DNA of 32,936 nucleotides from Pseudomonadota bacterium (GTDB lineage Bacteria; Pseudomonadota; Alphaproteobacteria; Rhodobacterales; Rhodobacteraceae). This document shows, in pieces, positions 16,568 through 23,818 of the stretch (within the stretch, counting starts at the first letter, position 1; every line of letters begins with the position of its first letter). Position numbers and translations under genes: made by a program. Location of the stretch: positions 1 through 32,936 of the forward strand of contig CAUJIP010000041.1 in assembly GCA_963205235.1 (NCBI GenBank), written 5' to 3'. Under the pieces are notes generated by a model. The model was given only the letters and a program-made list of their open reading frames with translations. It searched no databases and had not been told where the DNA came from.

Positions 16568-16581
16568 GGCCATACTGGCCC
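16567..16581. terminator. Candidate bidirectional terminator hairpin between convergent genes
   Basis: GGGCCA-TAC-TGGCCC is a perfect 6-bp stem with a 3-base loop starting at the last base of the pepN stop codon and lying between pepN and the convergent lipoprotein gene. There is no T run on either side, as is frequent in high-GC genomes. Confidence 0.5.
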
Positions 16582-16602
16582 GCCGCGTCGGGTCGGCGTG
16601 GC

Positions 16603-17232
16603 TTATCCCGCGCGGCAATAGGGTTGGGTGCTGGTCCAGGCGGCCATTGCGGCGCGCTTTTCCTCGCTGCGCAACGGGGCCCAGTCGCGGCCCACGCCCT
16701 GGCTGCCGTTGCCGGCCACCAATCCATCGCGGGCGACCTGTTCGGACATGATCTCGACCGCGCATTCCAGGTTGGCTTCGCCGTCTTTCAGCGCCGAAGC
16801 CGAGGTCGCTTCGCAGCCGTAATTCTTGGCCGAGCGCGGAGAAATCTGCATCAGGCCGATCCAGCGCCCACCGCCGCCGGAAGCCAGCGGATTCCAGGTG
16901 CTTTCGTATTTTGCGACCGAAGACATCAGCCCGGCCCAGAAGGCGCGGCGGGCCTCGATCGGGGCTTCGACATAGCCGGGGCACCAGGTTTCGATGTCGG
17001 CGGGAACCTGTTCGGACAGTTCTTCATCCTTGGTTGACAGGGCCACCAGCGTCGAATCGGTCCACTCTTCCGCCTCGGGGTGGCTGTCCCACTGCATCGG
17101 AGGCTCGATGAAGGACATCATTTCGGCAGGTTTCTGAGGGGCACATGCAGACACGGAAGCCACGAGAAACAATGGGAAAAGCAGCGATTTGCCACCAAGT
17201 GTGACATTTGAAATCCACGTCTTTTCCATCAT
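16603..17232 (-). CDS. Lipoprotein with lytic-transglycosylase (SLT) domain
   Basis: A 209-residue protein with a lipoprotein signal: basic start, hydrophobic SLLFPLFLVASVSA and lipobox cysteine C30, followed by APQ. The SLT-like features are the proposed catalytic E110 in AKYESTWNP and the GLMQIS block at 126-131 followed by SAKNYGC, as in the soluble lytic transglycosylase/lysozyme-like fold that cleaves peptidoglycan glycan strands. Four cysteines besides C30 (84, 140, 157, 206) may form disulfides in the periplasm. It would sit on the inner or outer membrane facing the wall. The start is one of two adjacent ATG codons (17232 or 17229). Converges with pepN. Confidence 0.82.
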   Translation of the reverse strand: MMEKTWISNVTLGGKSLLFPLFLVASVSACAPQKPAEMMSFIEPPMQWDSHPEAEEWTDSTLVALSTKDEELSEQVPADIETWCPGYVEAPIEARRAFWAGLMSSVAKYESTWNPLASGGGGRWIGLMQISPRSAKNYGCEATSASALKDGEANLECAVEIMSEQVARDGLVAGNGSQGVGRDWAPLRSEEKRAAMAAWTSTQPYCRAG

Positions 17233-17296
17233 TCCGCCCTGATTAGTCGCATGCTTTGTTCAGGGGTTGCTGTCGCACCCCCCTTGGATCGAGTGG

Positions 17297-18505
17297 ATGC
17301 TGATTACTCCGGCCCTTCTGCATGTGAAAACCCACACCGGCCGCGGTCGGCAGGAAACTGCCGTTCGTCTGGAAGCCCGGGGTGTGGCAGAAGGGTATGC
17401 GCTGGATGGTCTGACCGCCGAAGACGTGCTGGCGCGGCTGGATGTTCCGGTCATGTATCGCGGCCCCGAGGCGACCGAATGGCAATGCATCCGAGCCGAC
17501 CATGGCGCGATGGCCGATGCCGGGGAATGGACCGATCTGTTGGAGGCGCTGCGCTTTGCCGATCAGGATCGGACCATGGTGTCAGGTGGCTATCGGATGG
17601 CACCCCTGATCAGCGAAGGCATCCGGGGGCGGCTTTTGTCGGCGCTGGAGGCTGGCGATATGGCCGAGGCCGAAGCTGAGATCCGGCGGTTCGAGGCCGT
17701 CCACTCTCTGCATGTCGAGAATTATGCCGCGACCCATCTTCTGGCGCAGGCGATGATTGATCTTGGGACAGCCAAGCTGGACTTGGCTCAGGGCTTCGAC
17801 GCGGACGCGCGGTTCGCAACCGAAGCGACGGCGCATTTCGATGCAGCCGAGGCGTTGCTGGCGCAGTTCGACCCGATCGAGGAAATGTCGCCCCTGCTGG
17901 CCGCGACCCGGTATAACCTGCTTCCGGGGCTTGAGGACGCAAAGAGCCTTTGCTCGGACTGGTACGAAGACTGGTGCGATCTTGATCCGGAAGACGCCCT
18001 TGCCCATGCCGCGCATGCCAGGATGCTGTTGCCCGCACCCGGCATGTCGTCGGCGGGTTTCGAACGGGCTGCGCGCAAGGCCACGGCCCTGACCGGCCAG
18101 ATCACCGGCAAGGCGGCCTATGCGATCTTTCACCTGACGGCGGTCGAGCGGCGGGGCACAGCGCTGCCATCGCTTGACCTCGTGCTTCTGGCGCAGGGGT
18201 TGATGGATTTCCAGTCGGCGACCGACTGCCAGCACCGGGCAAACGTGGCGGCCAATCTTCTGACGGAACTTCTGCGGGACTATCGGCTGGCAGGACCGGC
18301 TGCGACCTATCAGCTGACCAAGGTTCGGGCCGCGCTGTCCGACGTGCTGTGGAACCGGCTGCGCGAAGTGCATCTGGAAAGCTGGACGCACGGGGCCGAC
18401 AGTCTGGCCTTTGCCTTGGGCGAGGTGTTCGGGCCAGCTTTGCGCAAAGGCGGCCGCATCCAGCGGGCGGGATCGGGACTTGGCACCCGCGTTCCGCGCA
18501 CCTGA
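17297..18505 (+). CDS. Helical (TPR-like) protein of unknown function
   Basis: A 402-residue cytoplasmic protein with no signal peptide or membrane segment. After about 110 residues of mixed composition it becomes a run of alanine/leucine-rich helices (for example EAGDMAEAEAEIRRFEAV, ATAHFDAAEALLAQFDP, EDALAHAAHARMLLP) of the length and spacing seen in TPR-like repeats. The W/C-rich CSDWYEDWCDLDPEDA is distinctive. I do not recognise the family. The start is uncertain: ATG 17297 is preferred over an upstream TTG at 17267, but neither has a strong ribosome-binding site. Divergent from the lipoprotein gene, 75 bases before gatB on the same strand. Confidence 0.7.
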   Translation: MLITPALLHVKTHTGRGRQETAVRLEARGVAEGYALDGLTAEDVLARLDVPVMYRGPEATEWQCIRADHGAMADAGEWTDLLEALRFADQDRTMVSGGYRMAPLISEGIRGRLLSALEAGDMAEAEAEIRRFEAVHSLHVENYAATHLLAQAMIDLGTAKLDLAQGFDADARFATEATAHFDAAEALLAQFDPIEEMSPLLAATRYNLLPGLEDAKSLCSDWYEDWCDLDPEDALAHAAHARMLLPAPGMSSAGFERAARKATALTGQITGKAAYAIFHLTAVERRGTALPSLDLVLLAQGLMDFQSATDCQHRANVAANLLTELLRDYRLAGPAATYQLTKVRAALSDVLWNRLREVHLESWTHGADSLAFALGEVFGPALRKGGRIQRAGSGLGTRVPRT

Positions 18506-18580
18506 CGGGCCTCGCTGCCCCCTTGCCCCAGCCTCACGACCGGCCTAAACCCCCAAGCGTATCGTTGATCCGGAGGCAAC

Positions 18581-20092
18581 ATGCTTGACCTGACTTACAC
18601 CGCGCCCGCACCAAAGGTGATTGCCGGGGCAAAGCATGATTGGGAACTGGTGATCGGCATGGAAATCCATGCGCAGGTATCGTCCAACGCCAAGCTATTC
18701 TCGGGGGCTTCGACCACCTTCGGGGCCGAGCCGAATTCGAATGTCTCGTTCGTCGATGCCGCGATGCCGGGGATGTTGCCGGTGATCAACGAGTTTTGCG
18801 TGGAACAGGCGGTTCGCACGGGGTTGGGGCTGAAGGCCGAGATCAACCTGGTGTCGGCCTTTGACCGGAAGAACTATTTCTACCCCGACCTGCCGCAGGG
18901 TTACCAGATCAGCCAGCTTTATCACCCCATCGTGGGCGAGGGCGAAGTGCTGGTCGAAATGGCCCCCGGCGTGGCGCGTCTGGTGCGGATCGAGCGGATC
19001 CACCTGGAGCAGGACGCGGGCAAGTCGATCCATGACATGGACCCGACCCTGTCTTTCGTCGACTTCAACCGGACGGGGGTGGCACTGATGGAGATCGTCA
19101 GCCGCCCTGACATTCGCGGGCCGGAAGAGGCGGCGGCCTATGTGACCAAGCTGCGCCAGATCCTGCGCTACCTGGGCACCTGCGACGGCAACATGCAAAA
19201 CGGCAACCTTCGGGCGGACGTGAACGTGTCGGTCTGCCGTCCGGGGCAGTACGAGAAATATCAGGCGACGCAGGATTTCGGCCATCTTGGCACGCGCTGC
19301 GAGTTGAAGAACATGAACTCGATGCGGTTCATCCAGCTGGCCATTGATTACGAGGCCCGCCGCCAGATCGCCATTCTGGAGGATGGTGGCAAGGTCGTGC
19401 AGGAAACCCGGCTTTACGACCCAGACAAGAACGAGACACGCTCGATGCGGTCGAAGGAAGAGGCGCACGACTATCGCTATTTCCCCGACCCGGACCTTTT
19501 GCCGCTGGAGATCGAACAGGCTTGGGTCGACGGGGTTGCGGCTTCGATGCCGGAACTGCCCGATGCCAAGAAAGTGCGCTTCATGGCTGACTACGGCCTG
19601 ACCGACTATGACGCCAACGTCCTTACTGCGGAACTCGACAGCGCGCGGTATTTCGACGAGGTCGCCAAGGGCCGCGATGGCAAGATGGCGGCGAACTGGG
19701 TGATCAACGAACTTTTCGGGCGGCTGAAGAAAGAAGGCCACGACATCACCGAAAGCCCGGTTTCTGCCGCGCAACTGGGTGGGATCATCGACCTGATCGC
19801 GGCGGGCACGATCAGTGGCAAGATGGCCAAGGACCTGTTCGAGATCGTCTATACCGAAGGCGGCGACCCGGCGGCGATTGCCGAGGCGCGCGGCATGAAG
19901 CAGGTCACCGACACCGGGGCGATTGAAAAGGCGGTGGACGAGATCATCGCCGCCAACCCCGAGCAAGTGGAAAAGGCCAAGGCCAACCCCAAGCTGGCGG
20001 GCTGGTTCACCGGTCAGGTGATCAAGGCGTCGGGCGGCAAGGCCAACCCGGCCACGGTGAATGCGCTGGTTGCGGCGAAGCTGGGGCTGTGA
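18581..20092 (+). CDS. gatB: Aspartyl/glutamyl-tRNA amidotransferase subunit B
   Basis: A 503-residue GatB, the kinase/transamidase subunit that activates Glu-tRNA(Gln) or Asp-tRNA(Asn) and receives ammonia from GatA. The characteristic blocks are [13 protein letters not shown] near residue 21, the active-site segments [19 protein letters not shown] and [26 protein letters not shown], and [10 protein letters not shown]. The C-terminal third holds the YqeY-like tRNA-binding helices ending in [20 protein letters not shown] is four bases before the ATG. Presence of gatB fits a genome that charges Gln-tRNA indirectly through a non-discriminating GltX, also encoded in this window. Confidence 0.97.
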   Translation: MLDLTYTAPAPKVIAGAKHDWELVIGMEIHAQVSSNAKLFSGASTTFGAEPNSNVSFVDAAMPGMLPVINEFCVEQAVRTGLGLKAEINLVSAFDRKNYFYPDLPQGYQISQLYHPIVGEGEVLVEMAPGVARLVRIERIHLEQDAGKSIHDMDPTLSFVDFNRTGVALMEIVSRPDIRGPEEAAAYVTKLRQILRYLGTCDGNMQNGNLRADVNVSVCRPGQYEKYQATQDFGHLGTRCELKNMNSMRFIQLAIDYEARRQIAILEDGGKVVQETRLYDPDKNETRSMRSKEEAHDYRYFPDPDLLPLEIEQAWVDGVAASMPELPDAKKVRFMADYGLTDYDANVLTAELDSARYFDEVAKGRDGKMAANWVINELFGRLKKEGHDITESPVSAAQLGGIIDLIAAGTISGKMAKDLFEIVYTEGGDPAAIAEARGMKQVTDTGAIEKAVDEIIAANPEQVEKAKANPKLAGWFTGQVIKASGGKANPATVNALVAAKLGL

Positions 20093-20102
20093 TGGCCAAA
20101 CA

Positions 20103-20149
20103 TTGCCAAGGCCGCCGGGACAGGTTTTCCCGATTTGCGACCTTGGCAA
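20103..20149 (+). terminator. Nested dyad after gatB, probable terminator
   Basis: A 9-bp perfect inverted repeat, TTGCCAAGG (20103-20111) and CCTTGGCAA (20141-20149), encloses a smaller stem CGGGA/TCCCG (20116-20120, 20128-20132). It starts 11 bases after the gatB stop and ends 42 bases before the next start. There is no T tract, so an attenuator or leader role for the DUF4177 gene is an alternative. Confidence 0.55.
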
Positions 20150-20190
20150 GAATGCCCTATCACTCGGTCTGACCATTTCCGGAGACCCCG

Positions 20191-20616
20191 ATGCAGCGTT
20201 TTGAATTCAAGGTCATTCCGGCCCCCAAGCGGGGCGAAAAGGCGCGGGGGGTGAAAACCACCGAGGACCGTTTTGCCTTGGCAATGACCCATCTGATGAA
20301 CGAACTTGGGGCCGAGGGGTGGGACTATGTCCGGGCCGATGCGTTGCCTTGCGACGAACGGGTCGGATTTACCGGCTCGAAGACGACCTATGTGAATGTG
20401 CTGGTCTTCCGCCGCCTGTTGGCGGAGGGGGCCGAGGCGCGGCCTGCCGTCTGGCTGAACGCGCGCGACAAGCCCGAGGCTGGCGCGCCGCGTCTGGGGC
20501 CGGCTTATGCAGCCTTGCCAGGCAAGGCCCCGGCGGTCGGTCCTGCGATTCCACAAGACGATGACGACGAGGATGAGGACGCCCCTGCCGATCAACCCGC
20601 CGCCAGCAAGGCCTGA
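20191..20616 (+). CDS. DUF4177-family protein
   Basis: A 141-residue protein. Residues 1-75 match the pattern of DUF4177: MQRFEFKVIPAP at the start, a helix with LAMTHLMNELGAEGWDYV, then a TYVNVLVFRRL strand. These are short domains found singly in many bacteria, with no established role. The tail is proline/alanine-rich and ends in an acidic run (DDDDEDED) that is probably disordered. The gene follows the gatB dyad and GGAG lies ahead of its ATG. Its last 25 bases overlap the end of the convergent aminotransferase gene. Confidence 0.82.
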   Translation: MQRFEFKVIPAPKRGEKARGVKTTEDRFALAMTHLMNELGAEGWDYVRADALPCDERVGFTGSKTTYVNVLVFRRLLAEGAEARPAVWLNARDKPEAGAPRLGPAYAALPGKAPAVGPAIPQDDDDEDEDAPADQPAASKA

Positions 20617-21692
20617 GGCAGGGCTTCTTCCAGCAGGTCCAGCGTCGCATCGTCCCCAAGGCTGATGCGAATGCAGCGGTCCAGCGGGGCGACACCCGGC
20701 ATCCGAATGAAAACGCCAAGCGTGCCAAGTTCGGTCAGAATGCGTCGGGCGTGGTCGCCGTCGCGACCGCAGTCCACCGTGACGAAATTGGTGGCCGAGG
20801 GCAGGGGAAGCAGACCGTTGGCCTGGGCGATTGCTGACAGACGGTCGCGCGCCTGTACCGTGCGGGTCTTGACGCTGGTCAGCCAGTCCTGATCGGCAAG
20901 GGCTGCCAAGGCCCCTGCCTGACTGATCCGGCCCATGCCGAAATGGTCGCGGACCTTGTCAAATGCTAGAGCAAGCTCGGGGTTGGTGATCGCATAGCCC
21001 ACCCGCGCCCCGGCCAGACCATAGCCCTTAGAGAAGGTGCGCATGCGGATGACTTGCGGATGATCGGCGGGGATCGTCGGGACGGTGCCGGGCGGCGCAA
21101 GGTCGGCATAGGCCTCGTCCAGGATCAGAAGCGTCCCGTCCGGCAGGTTGGCGACCATCGCCTCGACCACTGCGGCGGGATGGTGGCTGCCCATCGGATT
21201 GTCGGGGTTGGCAAAGTAGATCAGCTTTGCCCCGGTGGCCTTGGCGGCGGCAATCAGCGCCTCGGGATCTTCATGATTGCCGCGATAGGGCACGCGGGTC
21301 AGAACGCCGCCGAAGCCTGCGACGTGAAAATTGAAGGTCGGATAGGCGCCAAGTGAGGTGGCGACGGGCGTTCCCGGCTCCAGCACCAGACGGCACAGAA
21401 GGCCCAGAAGGTTGTCGATTCCAGGGCTGATGGCGATATGGCCGGGGCTGACGCCCAGATGTGCCGCAAGTGCCTGTTTCAGATCGTGATTTTCCGGATC
21501 ACCATACATCCAGGCCTCAGCCGCGGCAGCACGCATCGCCTCGATGGCCTTGGGTGAGGGGCCAAAAAGCGATTCATTCGCACCCAGCCGGGCGCGAAAC
21601 GGAATGCCAGTGCGGCGTTCAAGCGTCTCGGGTCCGGTAAACGGAACGGTGGAGGGCAGGGCGGCGGCGTGGGCTGTCAGGAAACGGGTCAT
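20592..21692 (-). CDS. PLP-dependent aminotransferase, HisC-like (class I/II)
   Basis: A 366-residue fold-type I aminotransferase. PLP contacts seen are N165 in NPDNPMG, D192 and Y195 in LILDEAYADL and the Schiff-base lysine K222 in TFSKGYGLAGARVGY; an RISLGD block near the end carries the carboxylate-binding arginine. It resembles histidinol-phosphate aminotransferase (HisC), but no other his gene is near, and Rhodobacterales often carry such a paralogue, so the amino-acid substrate is open. The start at 21692 (MTRFLTAH) is preferred to an in-frame extension to 21746. Divergent from the cytochrome c peroxidase gene across a palindrome-rich region. Its 3' end overlaps the DUF4177 gene by 25 bases. 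Confidence 0.9.
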   Translation of the reverse strand: MTRFLTAHAAALPSTVPFTGPETLERRTGIPFRARLGANESLFGPSPKAIEAMRAAAAEAWMYGDPENHDLKQALAAHLGVSPGHIAISPGIDNLLGLLCRLVLEPGTPVATSLGAYPTFNFHVAGFGGVLTRVPYRGNHEDPEALIAAAKATGAKLIYFANPDNPMGSHHPAAVVEAMVANLPDGTLLILDEAYADLAPPGTVPTIPADHPQVIRMRTFSKGYGLAGARVGYAITNPELALAFDKVRDHFGMGRISQAGALAALADQDWLTSVKTRTVQARDRLSAIAQANGLLPLPSATNFVTVDCGRDGDHARRILTELGTLGVFIRMPGVAPLDRCIRISLGDDATLDLLEEALPQALLAAG

Positions 21693-21721
21693 GATGCGGT
21701 CACGCTGGCATGGGGCTTCGG

Positions 21722-21773
21722 GCTTCGCAAGGGGATGGCGAAGCAAAGCGGCCCTGCGACCGGCTGTCGCAGG
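21722..21773. promoter_or_regulatory. Two perfect dyads in the aminotransferase/peroxidase divergent region
   Basis: GCTTCGC-N9-GCGAAGC (21722-21728 and 21738-21744, 7-bp arms) and CCTGCGAC-CGGCT-GTCGCAGG (21753-21773, 8-bp arms). They may be operators, or stem-loops in the 5' leader of the aminotransferase mRNA on the minus strand. Confidence 0.45.
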
Positions 21774-21789
21774 TTGGCCGTTTCAGCAA

Positions 21790-21803
21790 TTGATCTGGAT
21801 CAA
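21790..21803 (+). promoter_or_regulatory. Perfect FNR/FnrL binding site
   Basis: TTGATCTGGATCAA is an exact match to the FNR consensus TTGAT-N4-ATCAA. Its centre is 71 bases before the peroxidase ATG. If it acts at about -41.5, transcription would start near 21838, leaving a 30-base leader. This predicts induction of the peroxidase at low oxygen. The site is palindromic and could also affect the divergent aminotransferase. Confidence 0.85.
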
Positions 21804-21804
21804 G

Positions 21805-21816
21805 GGGAAATTTCCC
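21805..21816. promoter_or_regulatory. 12-bp perfect palindrome beside the FNR box
   Basis: GGGAAATTTCCC starts one base after the FNR box, in the region where an FNR-activated promoter would contact RNA polymerase. It could be the operator of a second regulator. No protein can be assigned. Confidence 0.4.
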
Positions 21817-21867
21817 GTCTGAGGTGAGCAAGGACGCAAGATATTTCACCTATGAATGGAGTCTGCC

Positions 21868-22863
21868 ATGCGTTCTTTTCTAGTGACCCTGAGTGCTGGG
21901 GCAATGTTCGGAGCGCCCGTTGCCGCTGACCCCCTTCGTGATGCCGCCGCCCAGTTCTATGGCCCTTTGCCTGCCACAGTGACCGAACTTGAGGGGCATG
22001 TCGCGACGCCGGAGAAGGTGGAGCTTGGCAAGAAGCTGTTCTTCGAGACCCGTCTGTCTGCGTCCGGCAGTCACTCCTGCGTCTCTTGCCACGACCTTGC
22101 CAAAGGCGGGGTGGATGGCTTGGCAACGGCGCTTTTGCCTGATGGGCAATCGGGGCTGCGCAATACTTCGTCGGTGCTGAACGCTGTCCTGAACACGGAC
22201 CACTACTGGGATGGTCGCGAGGCCGATCTGGCGGCGCAGACCGTGGGACCCGAGCTTGCCGGGCTTGCCATGATCAATACGCCCGAAGCCGCCGTTGCGG
22301 CGCTGAAAGCGATCCCGGCCTATGCCGAGGAATTCGCTTTGGCCTTTCCGGGCGAGGCCGATCCGGTCACGGCTGACAATCTGGCCCGCGCGCTGGAATC
22401 GTTTGAAGCCACGCTTTTGACGCCTGCCCCCTTTGATGCCTGGCTGGCAGGGGACGATGCTGCGCTAAGCGATGACCAGAAGGCCGGTCTGCAGATCTTC
22501 ATGGACAAGGGTTGCGCCTATTGCCACTTCGGGCCATCAATCGGCGGGCAAGGCTATTATCCGCTTGGACTGGTCGAGCTTCCTGGGATCGACATCAAGG
22601 CCGCTGACGAGGTTGCTCAGGCCGCTGCCGCGGACCCCGAGGCCGAGGACTTTGTCTTCCGCACCGCGCCGCTGCGCAATATCACCCTGACGGCCCCGTA
22701 TTTCCATTCGGGCAAGGTCACGGATCTGGCAATAGCAGTCGATGTCATGGCGGCTGGCCAGCTTGGCAGCCCGCTTGCGCCCGAGGAAACCGCCGGGATC
22801 GTGGCCTTTCTGGGCAGCCTGACCGGAACCCTGCCCGAGATCGCGCCGCCGACGCTGCCCTGA
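21868..22863 (+). CDS. Di-haem cytochrome c peroxidase
   Basis: A 331-residue periplasmic di-haem peroxidase of the CcpA/MauG family that reduces hydrogen peroxide to water using electrons from cytochrome c. A signal peptide (residues 1 to about 21, MRSFLVTLSAGAMFGAPVAA) precedes two c-type haem sites, CVSCH at 71-75 and CAYCH at 216-220. YWDGRE near 113-118 and the C-terminal APYFHSGKVTDL block are typical of the family. The start at 21868 has GGAG six bases upstream; two earlier in-frame ATG codons lack a ribosome-binding site. A perfect FNR box lies upstream, consistent with microaerobic expression as reported for cytochrome c peroxidases in other proteobacteria. Confidence 0.94.
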   Translation: MRSFLVTLSAGAMFGAPVAADPLRDAAAQFYGPLPATVTELEGHVATPEKVELGKKLFFETRLSASGSHSCVSCHDLAKGGVDGLATALLPDGQSGLRNTSSVLNAVLNTDHYWDGREADLAAQTVGPELAGLAMINTPEAAVAALKAIPAYAEEFALAFPGEADPVTADNLARALESFEATLLTPAPFDAWLAGDDAALSDDQKAGLQIFMDKGCAYCHFGPSIGGQGYYPLGLVELPGIDIKAADEVAQAAAADPEAEDFVFRTAPLRNITLTAPYFHSGKVTDLAIAVDVMAAGQLGSPLAPEETAGIVAFLGSLTGTLPEIAPPTLP

Positions 22864-22874
22864 GGGGGGGCGGC

Positions 22875-23204
22875 TTAGCGCAGGAACTTGCGGCGGGCCT
22901 CCTCGGCCATGGCCTGCCGCATTTCCAGCCTCGCAAGTTCGGCCATGGCGGCCTTGCGCTCGGCCTCGTCGGTCAGCGTGGCAAGATGCGCACGCTGGGC
23001 GGCGACCTGCTTTTTCAGCGTGATTTCTTCCGGCAGGACCCCGGCTTCGGCCATGATCCTGAACCCTACCGCGTCGCCGGGCGAGATGAAGGCATCGCCG
23101 GGCCGGTCGGGCAGGGGTTTGCCCTCGCCCTTAAGCCCCTGAAGCTGGCCCTTCAGGCGGGCCTTCTGGATCTGACGTTCGGCAAGGCGGGAAAGCCAGG
23201 ACAT
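22875..23204 (-). CDS. DUF1992 (DnaJ homologue subfamily C member 28-type) protein
   Basis: A 109-residue protein matching DUF1992. The conserved core is ERQIQKARLKGQLQGLKGEGKPL near residues 8-30 and GFRIMAEAGVLPEEITLKKQV at 47-67, followed by an alanine-rich coiled helix (TDEAERKAAMAELARLEMRQAMAEEARRKF). Despite the family name it has no J domain. Its function is unknown. It converges with the peroxidase gene (11 bases between stops) and is the last gene of a minus-strand series from valS, separated from the preceding one by an intergenic repeat. Confidence 0.85.
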   Translation of the reverse strand: MSWLSRLAERQIQKARLKGQLQGLKGEGKPLPDRPGDAFISPGDAVGFRIMAEAGVLPEEITLKKQVAAQRAHLATLTDEAERKAAMAELARLEMRQAMAEEARRKFLR

Positions 23205-23250
23205 GCGGCACCTCTGATCTGAAGGTGGCGCTTGAGGGCTGGCGTTGCAA

Positions 23251-23320
23251 GGGGGCTGTCAGCCCCCCTCGTCGCTGCGCTCCTCACCCCCCGAGGATAT
23301 TTTGGCAAAGATGAAATCAG
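23251..23320 (+). repeat. Dispersed intergenic element with GAGGATATTT core, copy 2
   Basis: A perfect hairpin GGGGGCT-GTC-AGCCCCC (23251-23267), a GTCGCTGCGCTCCTC linker and CCCCCCGAGGATATTTTGG followed by AAGATGAAA. The layout matches the minus-strand copy at 9701-9773. I recall similar hairpin-GAGGATATTT elements as frequent between genes in Rhodobacterales genomes. The copy ends within the last codons of the secreted-protein gene and may help terminate it. Confidence 0.55.
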
Positions 23321-23733
23321 CGGCTGGGAGGGCCGTAGGCGACGGTCAGGGCGTAATCGGCAAGGAGAGGGTCACGGCCAAGCGCCCCGACGTCATCCTT
23401 CGTCGGCGAAAGGGCCACCAGCGTCAGGTCCAGCCCTGCGACGGTGGCAGAGCGGCTGCCGTCGTCGCACAAGTTGCACAGGACGATATCCGTCGCCGCA
23501 CCCGTGGCCGGGGTGACGGTGATCTTTGCCCGGATCATGCCTTCCCAGAAACATTCGACGTTTGACGGGCAGCGCTGGTCGGTGATGTCGGACAGAAGCA
23601 GTGTCGCGCCAGTATCGGGGACCGTCGTCGTCAGGCCGCCCTGAAGGATGACTTCGGGCTGCGCCAGTTCCGTTTCGGCCATGGCGACGCTGGCGATCAG
23701 GGTCAGAAGGGCGGCGGCAAGAAGGGCGTGCAT
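23317..23733 (-). CDS. Secreted protein with C-P-x4-C-x-W-x-G motif, unknown function
   Basis: A 138-residue protein with a signal peptide (MHALLAAALLTLIASVAMA, cut before ETEL). The mature domain is beta-rich. It has the DQRCPSNVECFWEG block (about residues 52-65), a motif recurrent in small secreted or lipoprotein-like proteins of unknown function, and a second cysteine pair in LCNLCDD, so two disulfides are plausible. The start at 23733 has AAAGGA seven bases upstream. That ribosome-binding site lies in the 3' arm of a strong dyad (23742-23786), suggesting translational control or restriction of read-through from valS. An in-frame extension to 23778 would run through the dyad and is rejected. 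Confidence 0.8.
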   Translation of the reverse strand: MHALLAAALLTLIASVAMAETELAQPEVILQGGLTTTVPDTGATLLLSDITDQRCPSNVECFWEGMIRAKITVTPATGAATDIVLCNLCDDGSRSATVAGLDLTLVALSPTKDDVGALGRDPLLADYALTVAYGPPSR

Positions 23734-23741
23734 GGTCGGAT

Positions 23742-23786
23742 CCTTTCCGGAAGTGATGACACTATGACGCATCACCACCGGAAAGG
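23742..23786 (-). promoter_or_regulatory. 45-nt dyad masking the ribosome-binding site of the next gene
   Basis: The arms CCTTTCCGG (23742-23750) and CCGGAAAGG (23778-23786) are perfectly complementary; inside, GTGATG (23753-23758) and CATCAC (23770-23775) pair, separated by 2-base internal loops, with an 11-base apical loop. That is 15 pairs in all. On the minus strand the 3' arm contains most of AAAGGA, the ribosome-binding site of the gene starting at 23733. It begins 32 bases after the valS stop, so it may also be a valS terminator or attenuator. Confidence 0.7.
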
Positions 23787-23818
23787 CTTGGGCAGGCTTT
23801 CCTTACCCGCGACTGGCC

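Noticed and set aside
22875-23204. DUF1992 protein as a functional DnaJ
   Set aside because: No HPD motif or J-domain helices are present; only the separate conserved domain named after DNAJC28.
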